Positions 42,583 through 54,459 of a stretch of DNA of 64,000 nt are shown in pieces. A program made the position numbers and the translations under genes. Every line of letters begins with the position of its first letter. Positions within the stretch are counted from its first letter, which is position 1. This DNA comes from Scleromitrula shiraiana (Eukaryota > Ascomycota > Leotiomycetes > Helotiales > Sclerotiniaceae), in assembly GCA_028455995.1 (NCBI GenBank), contig JABELC010000012.1:124001-188000 (forward strand), written 5' to 3'. Under the pieces are notes generated by a model, which was given only the letters and a program-made list of their open reading frames with translations, was not told where the DNA came from and made no database searches.

Positions 42583-44914
42583 CTACAAAGGCGGCGCCCC
42601 CGGATCCTCCAAACACTGATCGACCCTCATAAGCTGCTTCCCAGTAGCCTTAGCAATGCTAATAAACTGCGGTAAATACCCCACAGTGGTCTCATAAAGA
42701 TAATGCATGACCACCAAATTCCCCCCCTTATCGACATCGCTCTGAAAATTCTCCACCTGTTTCTCCGGCGTATCCGTAAGTGCCCACAACCAATCCTGCA
42801 CATCAACGCTCCACTCTACGAATTTCGAGTCCGGGATTAACGCCGCTAAGCGTTGCCGGATACGCGCGCCTTCGGTGCCGAAGGGTGGTCGGAAGTAGGT
42901 TGAGGTGTGTCCGTTTAGAGTGGACGAGACGGCCGCGATGTCGTTACTGAGTTCCCAGTCGATGGATGCGAGAGATGGGAGGCCTTCCATGGGTGGATGC
43001 GTGTAGGAGTGCAATGCTACCTGATGCCCGCGCGATAACATGTCGTTGTATACGACGGACAGATTCGTACTCGTATCCAGCAGCGCGGCACCAACTGTGA
43101 AGAATGTAACGTGGATGTCTGCGTCCGCAACGGCAGAAACGACGCGTTGGGCGAGCGTTGGATCGCCGTCGTCGATGGCGAAGGCGAAGGAGTTGGGACG
43201 GGTACAGGAGAATATTAGGGGTGCTGTGGGTAGTTTACTTGGGACGAGGAAACCCGCTGGAACGGATTTGACGAGTTCGATTTTGGAGATCACGGTTGAT
43301 GTGCTGGTGTAGAAACCCTTCAGGGCGAGTCCGATGCTCAGGTTTAGGTTGATGGTGAAGTGGGTGAGGGGGATGTAGATGTCTGTTTTTGCGGAGTTGG
43401 AATACCGAGATGCTTCGACGGAGTCCCAGGTGTAGGGGTAGGGAGCTAGCGCTTCATTGCAGGTGGGATTGTGTTGTTGGAGGGCGATAGTGAAGGCGTT
43501 AGAGCCGGTGTAGGCTATGTGGATGTAACTTCCGCTTGTGGGGGTGAGATTTACACAGCTTGATGTTAGTTGTGTGTACCAAGAGAGATCGGAGTTGCCT
43601 TTTGTGTTGATGGTTAGTTTGTTAGCGGATAGAGTGTATGTTGTTGGATCGTCGCCGCCATGGTAGAATCCTAGGTTATTGGAATTGGCGTTGCTGAATG
43701 TATCGATTACGTAGGCTGAGGGACCGGTTGTGGCTGGTACTGTCGATGTTGGTTCTACTACTGCGACGGTGCTGGAAATTGGGTAGGCGGTTCCTGTGGT
43801 ACCACAATATAATGCGATGGGACCAATAGTGATAGGATTTGTCAAGCCAGAAAATAATACCGAGATCAGATGATTCGTGTCCAAACCCGAAAACTTAGAA
43901 AAAGGAATCGTATAAAACTTTTCCGTCCCATCAAATGTCCATCCCAAATCCGTCGAAGATACATCCTTCAAGACCGGATTCCCTGTATCACAAGTCGCCG
44001 AAGTCTGTAATTCAATACCGAGAGTCGTTCCCTTCGGGGCCTTAATAGTCAATCCAATCCCCCCATATTTATTCGTAACAGAAAGACATCCAAACATGGT
44101 ATACCAATAAGAATTCCCATTAACCGGAGTCAACGTCACGTGATTATTCGATACAATAACAGAAGTACTTGTATCCGGTCTCCCTTGAACCGGAGCCATC
44201 GATCCATCATCAGAAGAAGGTTGCAACAGTGCATTATAAAAGAGGAAAGTAAGTCTCGATTGCGAAGCAAAATCATCGACAAGAAGAGGCGAGCATGCAT
44301 CTGTTTGTCTTCCTGTGACAACGGATGTACTGGGAGTTGTTACGACAACAGCTTTCGATGTACTAGTCGCTGATGTTGATATCGAAGCACCCGAATTTGC
44401 ACAAACGAAACTTGTCTCGCCAATTTCCCATGCTCCATCTATACTAAACCCCTCCCAAACCAAACTCACAATCGCGTTTGTGTTTGCTCCCTGGCTTGAA
44501 AATACACTCAGTGGTACGGTGACCGTTTGAGTATTTCCCGTCATTCCCGTGATTGTCGTAAAAGTACTCTTGTAAGTAGCTGCCGCACAAGATTCTGCCG
44601 TTTGTAATTCCAAAAGGAATGAAGCCCCAGCTGGCCCTTTAATAGGGAATGTAAACCCATTATATTGAGATATATTTGCATTTTGACATACTGTCATTGT
44701 GTAAAAGTATGAAGCAGCATTGCTTGTAAAGGTGATTTTCTTCAAGGACGTAGAAGCCGAAAGACCGGTGGTTGTTCCATCATCTGAAGTATGTTAGACG
44801 TGATTTTTGGAGGAGACGAGGGAGCAGATTAGAAGAAAATTGCAAACAACATACCACTCGTCCATCCTCCAAGAGAATTAGTATTGCTCCCAAAATTCGC
44901 ATAATTATCGATTA
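42583..44914 (-). CDS. chitin/polysaccharide deacetylase, main body of split gene
   Basis: Carbohydrate esterase family 4 enzyme with three N-terminal repeat modules. Exons (minus) 44914-44855 (continuing from the piece at 50424) and 44783-42583, donor GTATGT and acceptor TTCAG, phases closing. The predicted uninterrupted product is 778 aa. Three related modules of about 150 residues share an opening ID/VDxF-Y, a YTM..C block and an IPLxxF block, and are linked by Ser/Thr-rich spacers. The NodB domain shows FAIDDGDP (motif 1, atypical for TFDDGP), HSYTHPPM (motif 2), YFRPPFG (motif 3), a VDVQDW Asp/Trp motif and LVVMHY. Role by family: removes acetyl groups from chitin or a related wall polymer outside the cell. 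The body has no stop, but its start and leader are separated by the retroelement. Confidence 0.85.
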
Positions 44915-44919
44915 ATAAA
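44915..44919. repeat. target-site duplication, left copy (ATAAA)
   Basis: ATAAA immediately precedes the TG of the 5' LTR and is repeated at 50349-50353 after the 3' LTR. Confidence 0.85.
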
Positions 44920-45085
44920 TGTTAGAATAGTTGCCGGATAAGGATCACTCCACATTGAGACTAGTATAATTACATAATCGATGGTTGATATATATCCCTT
45001 TATGGAATCAAGACTTTAACTAATTAGTTAACAATATAATCATATATTAATCTATAATATTTTTCTTCATATCTGATCTTTTATA
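44920..45085 (+). repeat. 5' LTR (166 bp)
   Basis: Begins TGTTAGAATAGTTGCCGG and ends CTTTTATA. It aligns without gaps to the 166 bp at 50183-50348. By hand I count about 29 differences, all transitions. The end TA in place of the usual CA fits a CA-to-TA change. Confidence 0.9.
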
Positions 45086-48000
45086 GATTATAAACCCGAA
45101 AACATCTAAAAATTATTGATTATATTCAACTTATTCAAAAAATATTTACCACTTCTATCTCAAATCCTTTATAAAAAATATTATTAAAAAGAAGTCGAAA
45201 TGAATCACTAAAAATCAAGCAAATATCATAATAATAAAGATTTACAAAATATTTAATAATATTAAATTAAACAAAAATTTTAAATTAAACAAAAATTTAT
45301 CAACTTTTAATATAAATTAATAAAAATATAAACTAATAATAATAAACTCTTAAAAATCCATATTAGAATTAAAGCATATTAATAATTTTATCAATTTATA
45401 TTTTTAATATTTATCTAATAAAATATTGGATATCACTAAAAAAAAAATTATAACCAATAATTTTGTACAAAGTATAGAAATTGATTTAACTTTTTCGTCC
45501 GAAAAATTACTTTAATATTATAAAGTCAATAAGATAATACAAAAAATTAATTATACAATTCAATAAAAAATCATAATAATATTTAATAAATTATTATCCC
45601 CTTTAATTTTTTTTTATCAATTATCATCATAATAATTATTAAAATTACAATTTTTATTTTTATCAATAGATTTAGTTAATTTAATAGCAAAATCAAATTT
45701 ATTATTATTTATTTTATAAATGAATTTAAAGCAATACTTCAAGAAAAAGGAAAATTACTCATATTAAATCAAGAATATTAAAAATATTATCAATGCAAAT
45801 AAATTAAGAAAAGTTATTAAAAAAAAAACAATAACACCAAAAAACATTGATTCCATGACGTTTGTAATTAAAGCAGAAATTAAGGTTTAAAAAAAATAAA
45901 ACAAAAAAAATGTGAAAATATACATTACTATTTATCAATCTTTTTATACCAACCTAGCAAAATTAATCAAAGATAAAGGAATAGCTCAAAAAATGATTAA
46001 AGTTTTTAAACATCAATATAGGGATAAAGATTATATTCTTAATTATAATAAATTGATTAAATATAATCAAATAAATATAAATAATTTTAAAAATATTTAA
46101 AAAATGATTATCACAATTTACCAATCATTTACAAAATTTATCAAAACAAAGTTAATACCAAATACAATAATTCAATATATATAATTTATTGCAATAATAA
46201 ATAAAAAGTTTTTCATTTAGATAAAATAACAGCGCTTTATTGCTTAAAACCTAAAAATAGATAAGTTTAACATGGTAAAAGATTTTATAACTAATTTCAT
46301 TAATAAAACTTAATAAATTAAAAACTCAAAAAATAAAATAATACTTTTCAACAACAAAAATCGGGGAGTTTCACAAAAAAAAAGAATTATATCTAAATAA
46401 AACAATTTTAACTCCAATTATTTTAATAAATTCAACCCGTGCATTTATTACGATAATTTTAGTCTTAACCCAACTCGATTTTATAACCCTAATATATATC
46501 TAAATAATCTAAAAAATATTGATATAAAAAAGAAATGGGAGAATAAAAACGATATCAAATAAAAGATTTGGACTAAAATTAAAAATAAAATATTAAACAA
46601 TAAACCCAATAATAAAGCTTTAAACTCAAATAACAAAAAAAAATCTAATAATCATAAAAATTTCGGAATAATAATGATAATATTATTTATAATAATTAAA
46701 AATTTTTTATATAATTTATTTAATAATAAATCAATTTTAGATATTATTATAAATATTTAATATAAATATATTTAAATTTATAATATTAATACCTTATACT
46801 ATTATATATAAAATATATCAAAATTCATTATATTCCGGAAATTTATATTATATAAATCAAAGAAATTCGAGTTATTATTAATAAATAAGATAATCTACTT
46901 TATAGAAATAAACAAAATCGTATTAAAATGCTTTATAAAAAATAAATTTAAAATGCTTTTTCTATATTAAGATATTTTATATTTTAACGAATTATTATTG
47001 AAGTTGTTTTTAGATATAATATAGCAAAAAAATGGTGGATATATATAATATAATTATATATAGAATAATAAAGAAATTGTTTATTTCTAAATGAATTTAG
47101 ATATATATATTATTATTAAATTATAAAATAAAATAATAATTCATTTAGTATTTTTAGTATTATTTTTAAACATTAATGTTTATAAAAAATATATTAATAT
47201 AAATATTTAATATAAACAATTTAGATATCTTTCCGAAAAAAACATTAAGGTAATTCAAGAAATAGTAAAGGGATTGTTTATTGAAAATTTAGTAAGATAT
47301 TTTAAAGATAAGAAAAAGATTTATAAAATATATGAATTAGTAAAATCATATTGAATATCATATAAAATTATTAATTCAAAATTAAGCAAAATTTTTGAGT
47401 TTTTATATATCGATATTATTAAAATTAATTTAGTTAATATTAATAGATATTAATATATTATTATTATTATTAACAAAATATCTTGGTTTAAATAAATCTA
47501 TATTTACAAATACAAAGAGGGCATTAAATTAACCTTATAAACTGTTATAAAGCAATTTAAACTTTAATATGGTTAAAAATCTATAAAATGAAGATTAGAT
47601 AAAGGCAAAGAATATAATATAAATAATTTAAATAAATTTGTTAAAAACATTGGCTTAATAATTAAATTTATTATATTATACGCCCTAAATCAAAATAAAA
47701 TTTTAAAACAATTAATTCATATTTTACTTAAAAAGATATAAGTAATTATAATCAATAAAAAAATATCTTTAAAGTTTTAGTTAAAGATATATCAAAATAT
47801 AATTTATATCATAAATTAAATTATAATCATTTTAATTAAAAAAATGACTTTATATGAAATATTTATAAATTAAGTCAATCTAAATTATAATAATAAACCC
47901 TTAATCATATATTTATATATACTAAACTATAAAGTATATATATATATTTTAAAAAAAAAATATATTTTTAGTTAAAAATTTATTTTATATATTGAAATCG

Positions 48001-50182
48001 ATATTTTAATAAATTTTAAAGACAATTATATATATTGTATATATATCCTAATACAAGCTAAAAAAAAAATCATACAAATTTTAAATATTCGATTTGATAA
48101 AAAGAATTTGATTATTAAATTAGATAATAATATTATTATCGATTTTTAAAGCAAAAAAGATAATAATAATAATATTTTAAAGTTAATAAATAGTTTTCAA
48201 TATATATAACCCAACAAATTTATTATTAATATATTAAAAAAACTATTCAATATAAATGAATATATAAAAATTAAGGATAAAAAACTATTTAATCAAATAT
48301 TCAACAATAACGATAATATTGATATTATCGATAAAGCTTTACTTTTTATTTTATTTGAACTTAAAAAAGAATAAGGTTGACCAATAAACTTAAAAAATAA
48401 AAAAAAAGCATTACCAACCAATATTAATAAAATTATTCAATTTTTATATAGTATATAAATAATATTCATTATATTTAATGTAATATACTACAATAACAAC
48501 GATGATCCCAAAATTTTAGAAAAAGTATTAATAAGTCCAAAAAGAGAATATTAGATCAAAATTATCGAATCAAAGTATAAATTATTATATAATAATAAGA
48601 TATTTAAATTAATCAAAAAATCTAAAGTATTTGATATTATTAATAAATACAAGATTTTATAAAATAAACTTATCTTTAAACAAAAATATAATAAAAAAGA
48701 AAAAATCATTAAATACAAAGTTTATTAAATTATTCAAAAATATAAATAAAAATATGGAAAAGATTATGACTAAATATATATAGGAGTATACAAAGTAATT
48801 ACATAAAAAACCTTTATAATACTAATAATAAAAAACGATTTCGAAATTAAATAAATAGATATTATTATAATATTTTTAAATAATGAATTTGATAAATTTA
48901 TCTTTATTAAACTATCACTATATTAAATTAAAAATGGAATTATATTTAATTTTATTAACAACAATATTTTATAAATATATATATTATTAAAAACTTTATA
49001 TAGACTAAAATAATCTTTATAACTATAATAAAATATATTATATATTAAATTTATTAATATAAAATTCAAATCTCTTAATATTAATAATTATATATATTAT
49101 AACCCCATTATAAAAATTATTATATGTATTTATATTAATGACTTTTTTATAATTAATAAATAATAATTGATTAATTAGGTCAAACAAAGCCTAATAAAAA
49201 TATTCAAGATAGAAGATCTTAAATTTGCTATTTATTTCTTAAGTATTAAAATTATTAAAAATAAAGAAAAGAAAATTATTACCTTATATCAAAATACTTA
49301 TATACAAAAAATATTAAAAAAGTTCGATTTTAATAATTACAAATTAAAATCTATATTAATAACACTAGAAATTATAGATTTAATAATATCAAATATTAAA
49401 ACAGTAATATTAGAATTTATTATTAAATATTAATCAAAAATAAGATTATTTAGATTTTTCTATATTTGGACCAATATTTTATTTGTAGTCGGAATTTTAT
49501 ACAGATTTTTAATTAATTCGATAATTGTTCATATATTAGTTTATAATAAAGTTTATTGATATATATTTAAAATAATTAACTATATTATAGTTTACAACAA
49601 AATAGTTAATGAATATATTAAAGGCTATAGCGACTTAGACTACGCTAGCGATATTGCAATTAAAAAAAGCATTTTTAGATATATCTATTTTATATATAAA
49701 GACATTATTTTAATACAATCTAAAAAACAAATTATTATCGCATTTTTTTTAACCAAGTCAGAATATTATAATTTAACTAAAGTATTAATAGAAGCTTTAT
49801 AAATACAATAATTTCTAGTCAAAATTGAATATAATAGTGATAATATTATATATATTATATTTTATAATGATAATTAAAGAAGTTTAGTATTTATAAAAAA
49901 TCTAGAAATCCATCAATATATAAAATATATAATTATAAAATACTATTTTATTCAAAAATAAGTCATATAAAAATATATCGATTTATAATTTGTCTTAATT
50001 AAAAAAATGATAATAAATGATTTAACAAAACTATTAATATTAATTAAATATTAACATTTCATTAAAATACTTTATATAAGAATACTTAAAATGCAAAATA
50101 TAATAGAATAATTATATATATATAATATAAAACAAAAGATAATTAAAATAATATAGATGATCAACATATTGATAAAGGAGTG

Positions 50183-50348
50183 TGTTAAAATAATTGCCGG
50201 ATAAAGATCATTTTATATTAAAACTAATATAATTATATAATCAATGATTAATATATATCCTTTTATAGGATTAAGACCTTAGCTAGTTAGTTAACAATAT
50301 AATTATATATCAACCCATAATGCTCTTCTTCATATCTGACCTTTTATA
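50183..50348 (+). repeat. 3' LTR (166 bp)
   Basis: Begins TGTTAAAATAATTGCCGG and ends CTTTTATA. Same length as the 5' LTR and different from it only by C/T and G/A changes in my alignment. Confidence 0.9.
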
Positions 50349-50353
50349 ATAAA
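50349..50353. repeat. target-site duplication, right copy (ATAAA)
   Basis: ATAAA directly after the 3' LTR; matches 44915-44919. Confidence 0.85.
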
Positions 50354-50424
50354 TTACTAGAGTAAGCAGCTTCCACCGCAGCTATAAATGAGAGAAGTCC
50401 CCAAACGATTGGGAACCTCATCAT
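50349..50424 (-). pseudogene. 5' end of the split deacetylase gene (start codon and signal peptide)
   Basis: On the minus strand the ATG at 50424 opens MMRFPIVWGLLSFIAAVEAA, a clear signal peptide, then YSSN, where the retroelement begins. Counting one copy of the 5 bp duplication, these 76 bp meet the frame of the gene body at 44914 in phase (AAT TTA TTA ATC). So this is the original first exon, now 5.4 kb away. A second ATG at 50421 gives the same frame. By itself the piece could encode only a leader peptide that reads into LTR sequence. Confidence 0.85.
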
Positions 50425-51472
50425 GACCGACTTTCAATATTCAAAAGTTGGAAGTTTAAACGAAAGTAACTCGACTACGAGTAAACGTGTCGATGTAGTA
50501 GATCTTCTTTAAATAAAAAATAATAGGAAGAGAGGGAGAGAGGAAGAGGGGAAGAATAGGAAGAGAGGAAGAAAGGAAGATAGGAAGAAAAAGGAAAGTA
50601 AACAAGTACCCGCTCCAAAGCACAGTATTTGTATAACGTGAGGGAATTTCCTCCCATCCTTCCTCCCCATGACACACCCCCCTATGTGTGTACAACCACA
50701 CGAGGTTACTGCATTGCATACTCCATAATGTATGCAAATGAAATTATTTCTTGGAGGTCCCGGGATCCGAGTCACCGCATCTAATTCGCTACATGCACTA
50801 CCATCCCCTCGGTCTGCATATCCGCGTCCCATGTACCGAAGATCAACATAGTAAAAAAAAAAAGACATTGATCTTACTGATGCTGCATCGTAGCGCATAG
50901 CTGGCCGTCTTGATCATGATGACTCGTTAAATCGCCCTCGTGCGTGCAGATGCCGAGGAATTAGTCCACTGGCTAGCTATAGCTATAGGTTGGCGAGAGG
51001 GCTCCGCGAAAAGTATAAATAAACAGGCCATGGAAATAGTCAGGTACAGCATTGACATCTTGGCAGACCTCGTATTTGTGTGCCTTGTCGACTGACCTCG
51101 ACCCTTACCCCACATTTGATTCCATCTCACGAGATGATCTTTACCAATTCATCAAATCGTGCATGGGAGCTAGAATTAATTTCCCCCCCATGGATGCTGC
51201 GCTTTTCAGTCGCGAGGAGATTGGATTGCGAACACATCCGTGCTAGTGGTGTATTGTTGCAATTCGGAATTTAGACTTATATTTAAGTTTAAAAGCGGGT
51301 GAATTTTACATTGTACCCCCCCCACTTATCGGATGACGATACGGACTAATATCAAGTTACACGAACGAACCGGTTATAGATACCACACTGTTTGCTTCTA
51401 ATTCATTGGCTCATCCTCCTGCGGTAAAGGGGAGAATAATTGATATATGGTTGTAAATATCTTGATTTAAGT

Positions 51473-51511
<39 letters not shown>

Positions 51512-51712
51512 TATTTAGCTAATCTATCTAATAACGTTCGTTTAACATATGTAATCTTCGCTAGAAGTCGGGAATATCATGCCATGCTATGCTATGCAAT
51601 GCTATGCTTTCATATATTCTTTCTTTCTTACTCCCACGTTTCCCTTCCCCTTAACTTCCCCCCCCTCCTCCTTCCATTCCCGACCCATCACTTCCAAGAG
51701 ACACGACGAAAT
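50425..51712. other. intergenic; original promoter side of the deacetylase and SDR 3' side
   Basis: Contains a purine-rich GGAAGA tract at about 50527-50600, a TCAA tetranucleotide repeat at 51475-51513 and an ATGCTATGCT repeat near 51579-51608. Open frames here start at non-ATG codons or lack domains and are not called. Confidence 0.5.
51475..51513 (+). repeat. (ATCA)n microsatellite
   Basis: About nine perfect tetranucleotide units. Confidence 0.9.
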
Positions 51713-53164
51713 TTAAATACCAGTACCACGGATAGCATCAACCTGCTCACTGAGAAGAGCATTGTTGGATGGAGCGGCGAGGGGTGGTCCCTCGGGTGTG
51801 ACGTATGCTTTTGTCATACCGCCGTCGACTACGAAATCCTATTTGGGGGTGGGGTGTGTTAGTTGTCGTTTTGGTGGGAGGAGGGGAGGGGGTAGAGACG
51901 AGAGAAAAAACGATTGGGGCAGGAATCGAAAATAGGAGGGCGGAGGAAAAAAGAAAGGGGGGGGGAAGGGGGAAAACTAACTTGTCCATTAATAAAACCA
52001 CTCTCATCACTAGCCAAGAACAAAACGGCCTGAGCCTGTTCAATAGCCTCACCAAATCTACCAGCCGGGAAATGAATCTCTCTTCTCATCCTCTTAGGTT
52101 GATCATCACCCAACCAATCTTGAAGAAGAGGGGTATTCAACGGAGCCGGACAAAGCGCATTAAATCTAATACCCTCCCTAGCATGCACAATCGCCAACTC
52201 CCTCGTCATCGCCAAAACGGCTCCCTTGGACGCGGTATACGCCAATTGAGGAGTAGCAGATCCAACAAGCGCAACGACAGATGCGGTGTTGATGATAGAT
52301 CCCTTAGCCTTCTTATTCTTACGCATAGAGATAACAGCATGTTTGCAGCCGAACCAAACACCCTTGACGTTAATGGCCTGAGTGAGATCCCAGATCTTCT
52401 CCGGAGTATCGATAGCGTCGGCGTCATCGGCGTGCATGATTCCGGCGTTGTTGAACATGATGTCGATGCCGCCCCATGGTTCGAGATGCGCAACGGCGGA
52501 TTCGATGTCAGATTCCTTGCTGACGTCACAGATTACGGTGTCGACTTTGTGGTGGGAGGGTACGAGTTGACGGAGTTTGGTGGACGCTTTTTCAAGGGCG
52601 GGGCCAGAGATGTCGGCCATTAGGACGTTGGCTCCTTCTTTGGCGAAGAGGATACATGTTTCAAGACCAATTCCTCTAGAGGTGGTGCGTTAGTAGATGA
52701 TTGGTCATGTGAGGTTTGCTTTTGAGTAGAAGAGATGATGGAGATAAAGCATAATGAGGTTTCAAAAATGAAGATATTTTGCTTATTAAATTCCCACGAA
52801 GCAACTTTACTTCTAGGAATTAACGTTCCGTTCCATCTTCATCCTATAAAAATGAATATGATAAAAGTCACGTGTAAGCGCAAACCAAAACCCTCATGTT
52901 GATATGATTTGCCTCCTCACCCAAAACAAATTTCCATATATCTTCAAAATAATACATGATTTCAAATCCAGAACTATCATAGACATAAAAACCCAATCCC
53001 TAAACCAAAATCCCATTTCAAAATCCCCCATCCCCTATCCCTCAAAAAAATAAATAAAGAGAATTTTGCATGACTCACCCAGCAGCACCAGTAACAATAG
53101 CATTCTTCCCATGCAATCTTCCCATCTGGATGCTGTTGATAGTATGAACCTTTTCACCCGACAT
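51713..53164 (-). CDS. short-chain dehydrogenase/reductase
   Basis: Classical SDR with a complete catalytic set. Exons (minus) 53164-53079, 52675-51982 and 51838-51713 give 301 aa. The cofactor loop is split by intron 1 and reads TGAAGGIGLETC after splicing. Other motifs: NVLMADIS with the acidic cofactor position, NNAGIMHADD, the catalytic Ser in IINTASVVALVG, YTASKGAV (YxxxK) and the C-terminal INGQDFVVDGGM spanning intron 2. FabG-like length plus a 25-residue tail (EGPPLAAPSNNALLSEQ). The Asp in the second strand suggests NAD preference, an inference. Substrate unknown. In contrast to the SDR at 9040, all landmarks are intact. Confidence 0.92.
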
Positions 53165-53687
53165 ATTGAAAGATTTTGTTAAGTTATCTTTTCTGAGTAG
53201 ATTTTATTTACACCGTTGAGGGTATTGATCTAAGAGAATGGGAAATCTTATCAGTAAAAAAAGTTGTCGTTGGATGATGGGTAAATAAATGTGATGAGAT
53301 GAATGAACTGGATGAATTGGATACAATGATAAGTAGAGAGTTATAAATAGATTTAATGGACTAATGTCAAAGATTGTTTATCTTAAAAATATATTTTTAT
53401 TATAAAGAAATGAAAAAGGGTATTGATATTTACTTTGAGTATTGTATTGGGTATTTTCCTTTGTTGTTTGTTGTTGTTGTTGTTGTTGTTGTTGTTACTA
53501 GTAAGTGAAAGGGGATAAATTGTTGTTGATAAGTTATTTAGATATGAAATGGAGTGGAAGGAAGAGAAGAAAGAGAAGAAAGAGTTTTTAAACCTCAATA
53601 TAATTATAGAACAGAATAGAATAGAACAGATAATTTATTATTTATAATTTATGCCTGGACTGTGCTATCTGGTATTTTGGTATTGTG

Positions 53688-53753
53688 CTATCATGCTATC
53701 ATGCTATCATGCTATCATGCTATCATGCTATCATGCCATCATGCTATCGTGTT
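53688..53753 (+). repeat. 8 bp tandem repeat (TGCTATCA)n
   Basis: About eight units, the last two with single-base changes. Confidence 0.85.
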
Positions 53754-54227
53754 ATCAAACCTGTCTACAACGATTCAAATTAGTAATAATTCTCCTAACA
53801 AAAGAATATGGTTACAGATTTATTATTATTATTATTATTTAGATATGTACAACCTTTCCCTTTCCCTTTCCCTTATCACCTTATCATTTCCTTTCCTCTC
53901 GTTTCTACATGATGCTTGTTGTGGATGCTGGCTGATGTGTCAATGGTAGATAGTATACGTAGTTCATTCCGTTCTAGGTATTTGGGATGTTTGGGTTTTA
54001 TCTCCCCCCCCCCCTCCCCCCGAAGTTGAACCAGGTCAGCCATTAATTAAAGTCACCAATTGAATTGAATTGAAGGTTTATCAATCACTGAAGCTCTTAT
54101 CGTGAAAACTACTCTACTGCACCGCACCGAGCGATAGAGAATTGACACCTCTTCCCTATTCTTTACCAACCCCTCACCTCTCCCTCTGTTCCTTAACAAT
54201 AACAACGACATTGAAGACTTCAATGTT

Positions 54228-54290
54228 CAATTCAACTCAATTCAATTCAATTCAATTCAATTCAATTCAATTCAATTCAATTCAATTTCT
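54228..54290 (+). repeat. (AATTC)n pentanucleotide microsatellite
   Basis: About twelve nearly perfect units about 170 bp upstream of the GS-family start codon. Confidence 0.9.
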
Positions 54291-54459
54291 CAATTAGATT
54301 AAACTTTTAGAATCATACAACTGTTATCTGCGAATCTCGTTTCTTACGATAGAAGTTTAATAATTCTTCATTCAACATACCTGTCGCTCACTCTCTGCCA
54401 AAACTCTACTTACAGCCCCCCCCTCCACCATCACAACCACTTCTACAACCAATCTAAAC

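Larger units (their letters stand above)
44920..50348 (+). mobile_element. Ty1/copia-type LTR retrotransposon, RIP-degraded
   Basis: 5429 bp, bounded by two 166 bp LTRs and a 5 bp target duplication. The internal region is extremely AT-rich with many stops, but readable copia traces occur on the plus strand in copia order. An integrase-like GKEYN block with the following GLIIKFIILYALNQN lies at about 47600-47700. The reverse-transcriptase YIND (YVDD-like) motif is at about 49130, followed by the DLKFAIYFLSI block at 49213-49255. RNase H-like YSDLDYASDIAIKKS is at about 49626-49670, with SEYYNLTKVLIEAL near 49770. Integrase before reverse transcriptase separates copia from gypsy. A short purine stretch (AAAGGAG, 50174-50180) just before the 3' LTR may be the polypurine tract. 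A 62-codon frame at 45912 may be a gag remnant. Not capable of coding. Confidence 0.93.
53165..54459. other. divergent intergenic region, microsatellite-dense
   Basis: Between the SDR and the glutamine-synthetase-family gene. Holds (TTG)n at 53465-53495, TGCTATCA repeats at 53688-53753, (ATT)n at 53818-53839, a C-tract near 54005-54020 and (AATTC)n at about 54228-54290. No gene is supported. Confidence 0.6.

Noticed and set aside
45086..45105. Primer-binding site after the 5' LTR
   Set aside because: The sequence GATTATAAACCCGAAAAC is too altered to match to a tRNA end with confidence.
45912..46100. 62-codon frame inside the retroelement considered as a gene
   Set aside because: Lies where gag would be and is best explained as a decayed gag fragment, not a host gene.
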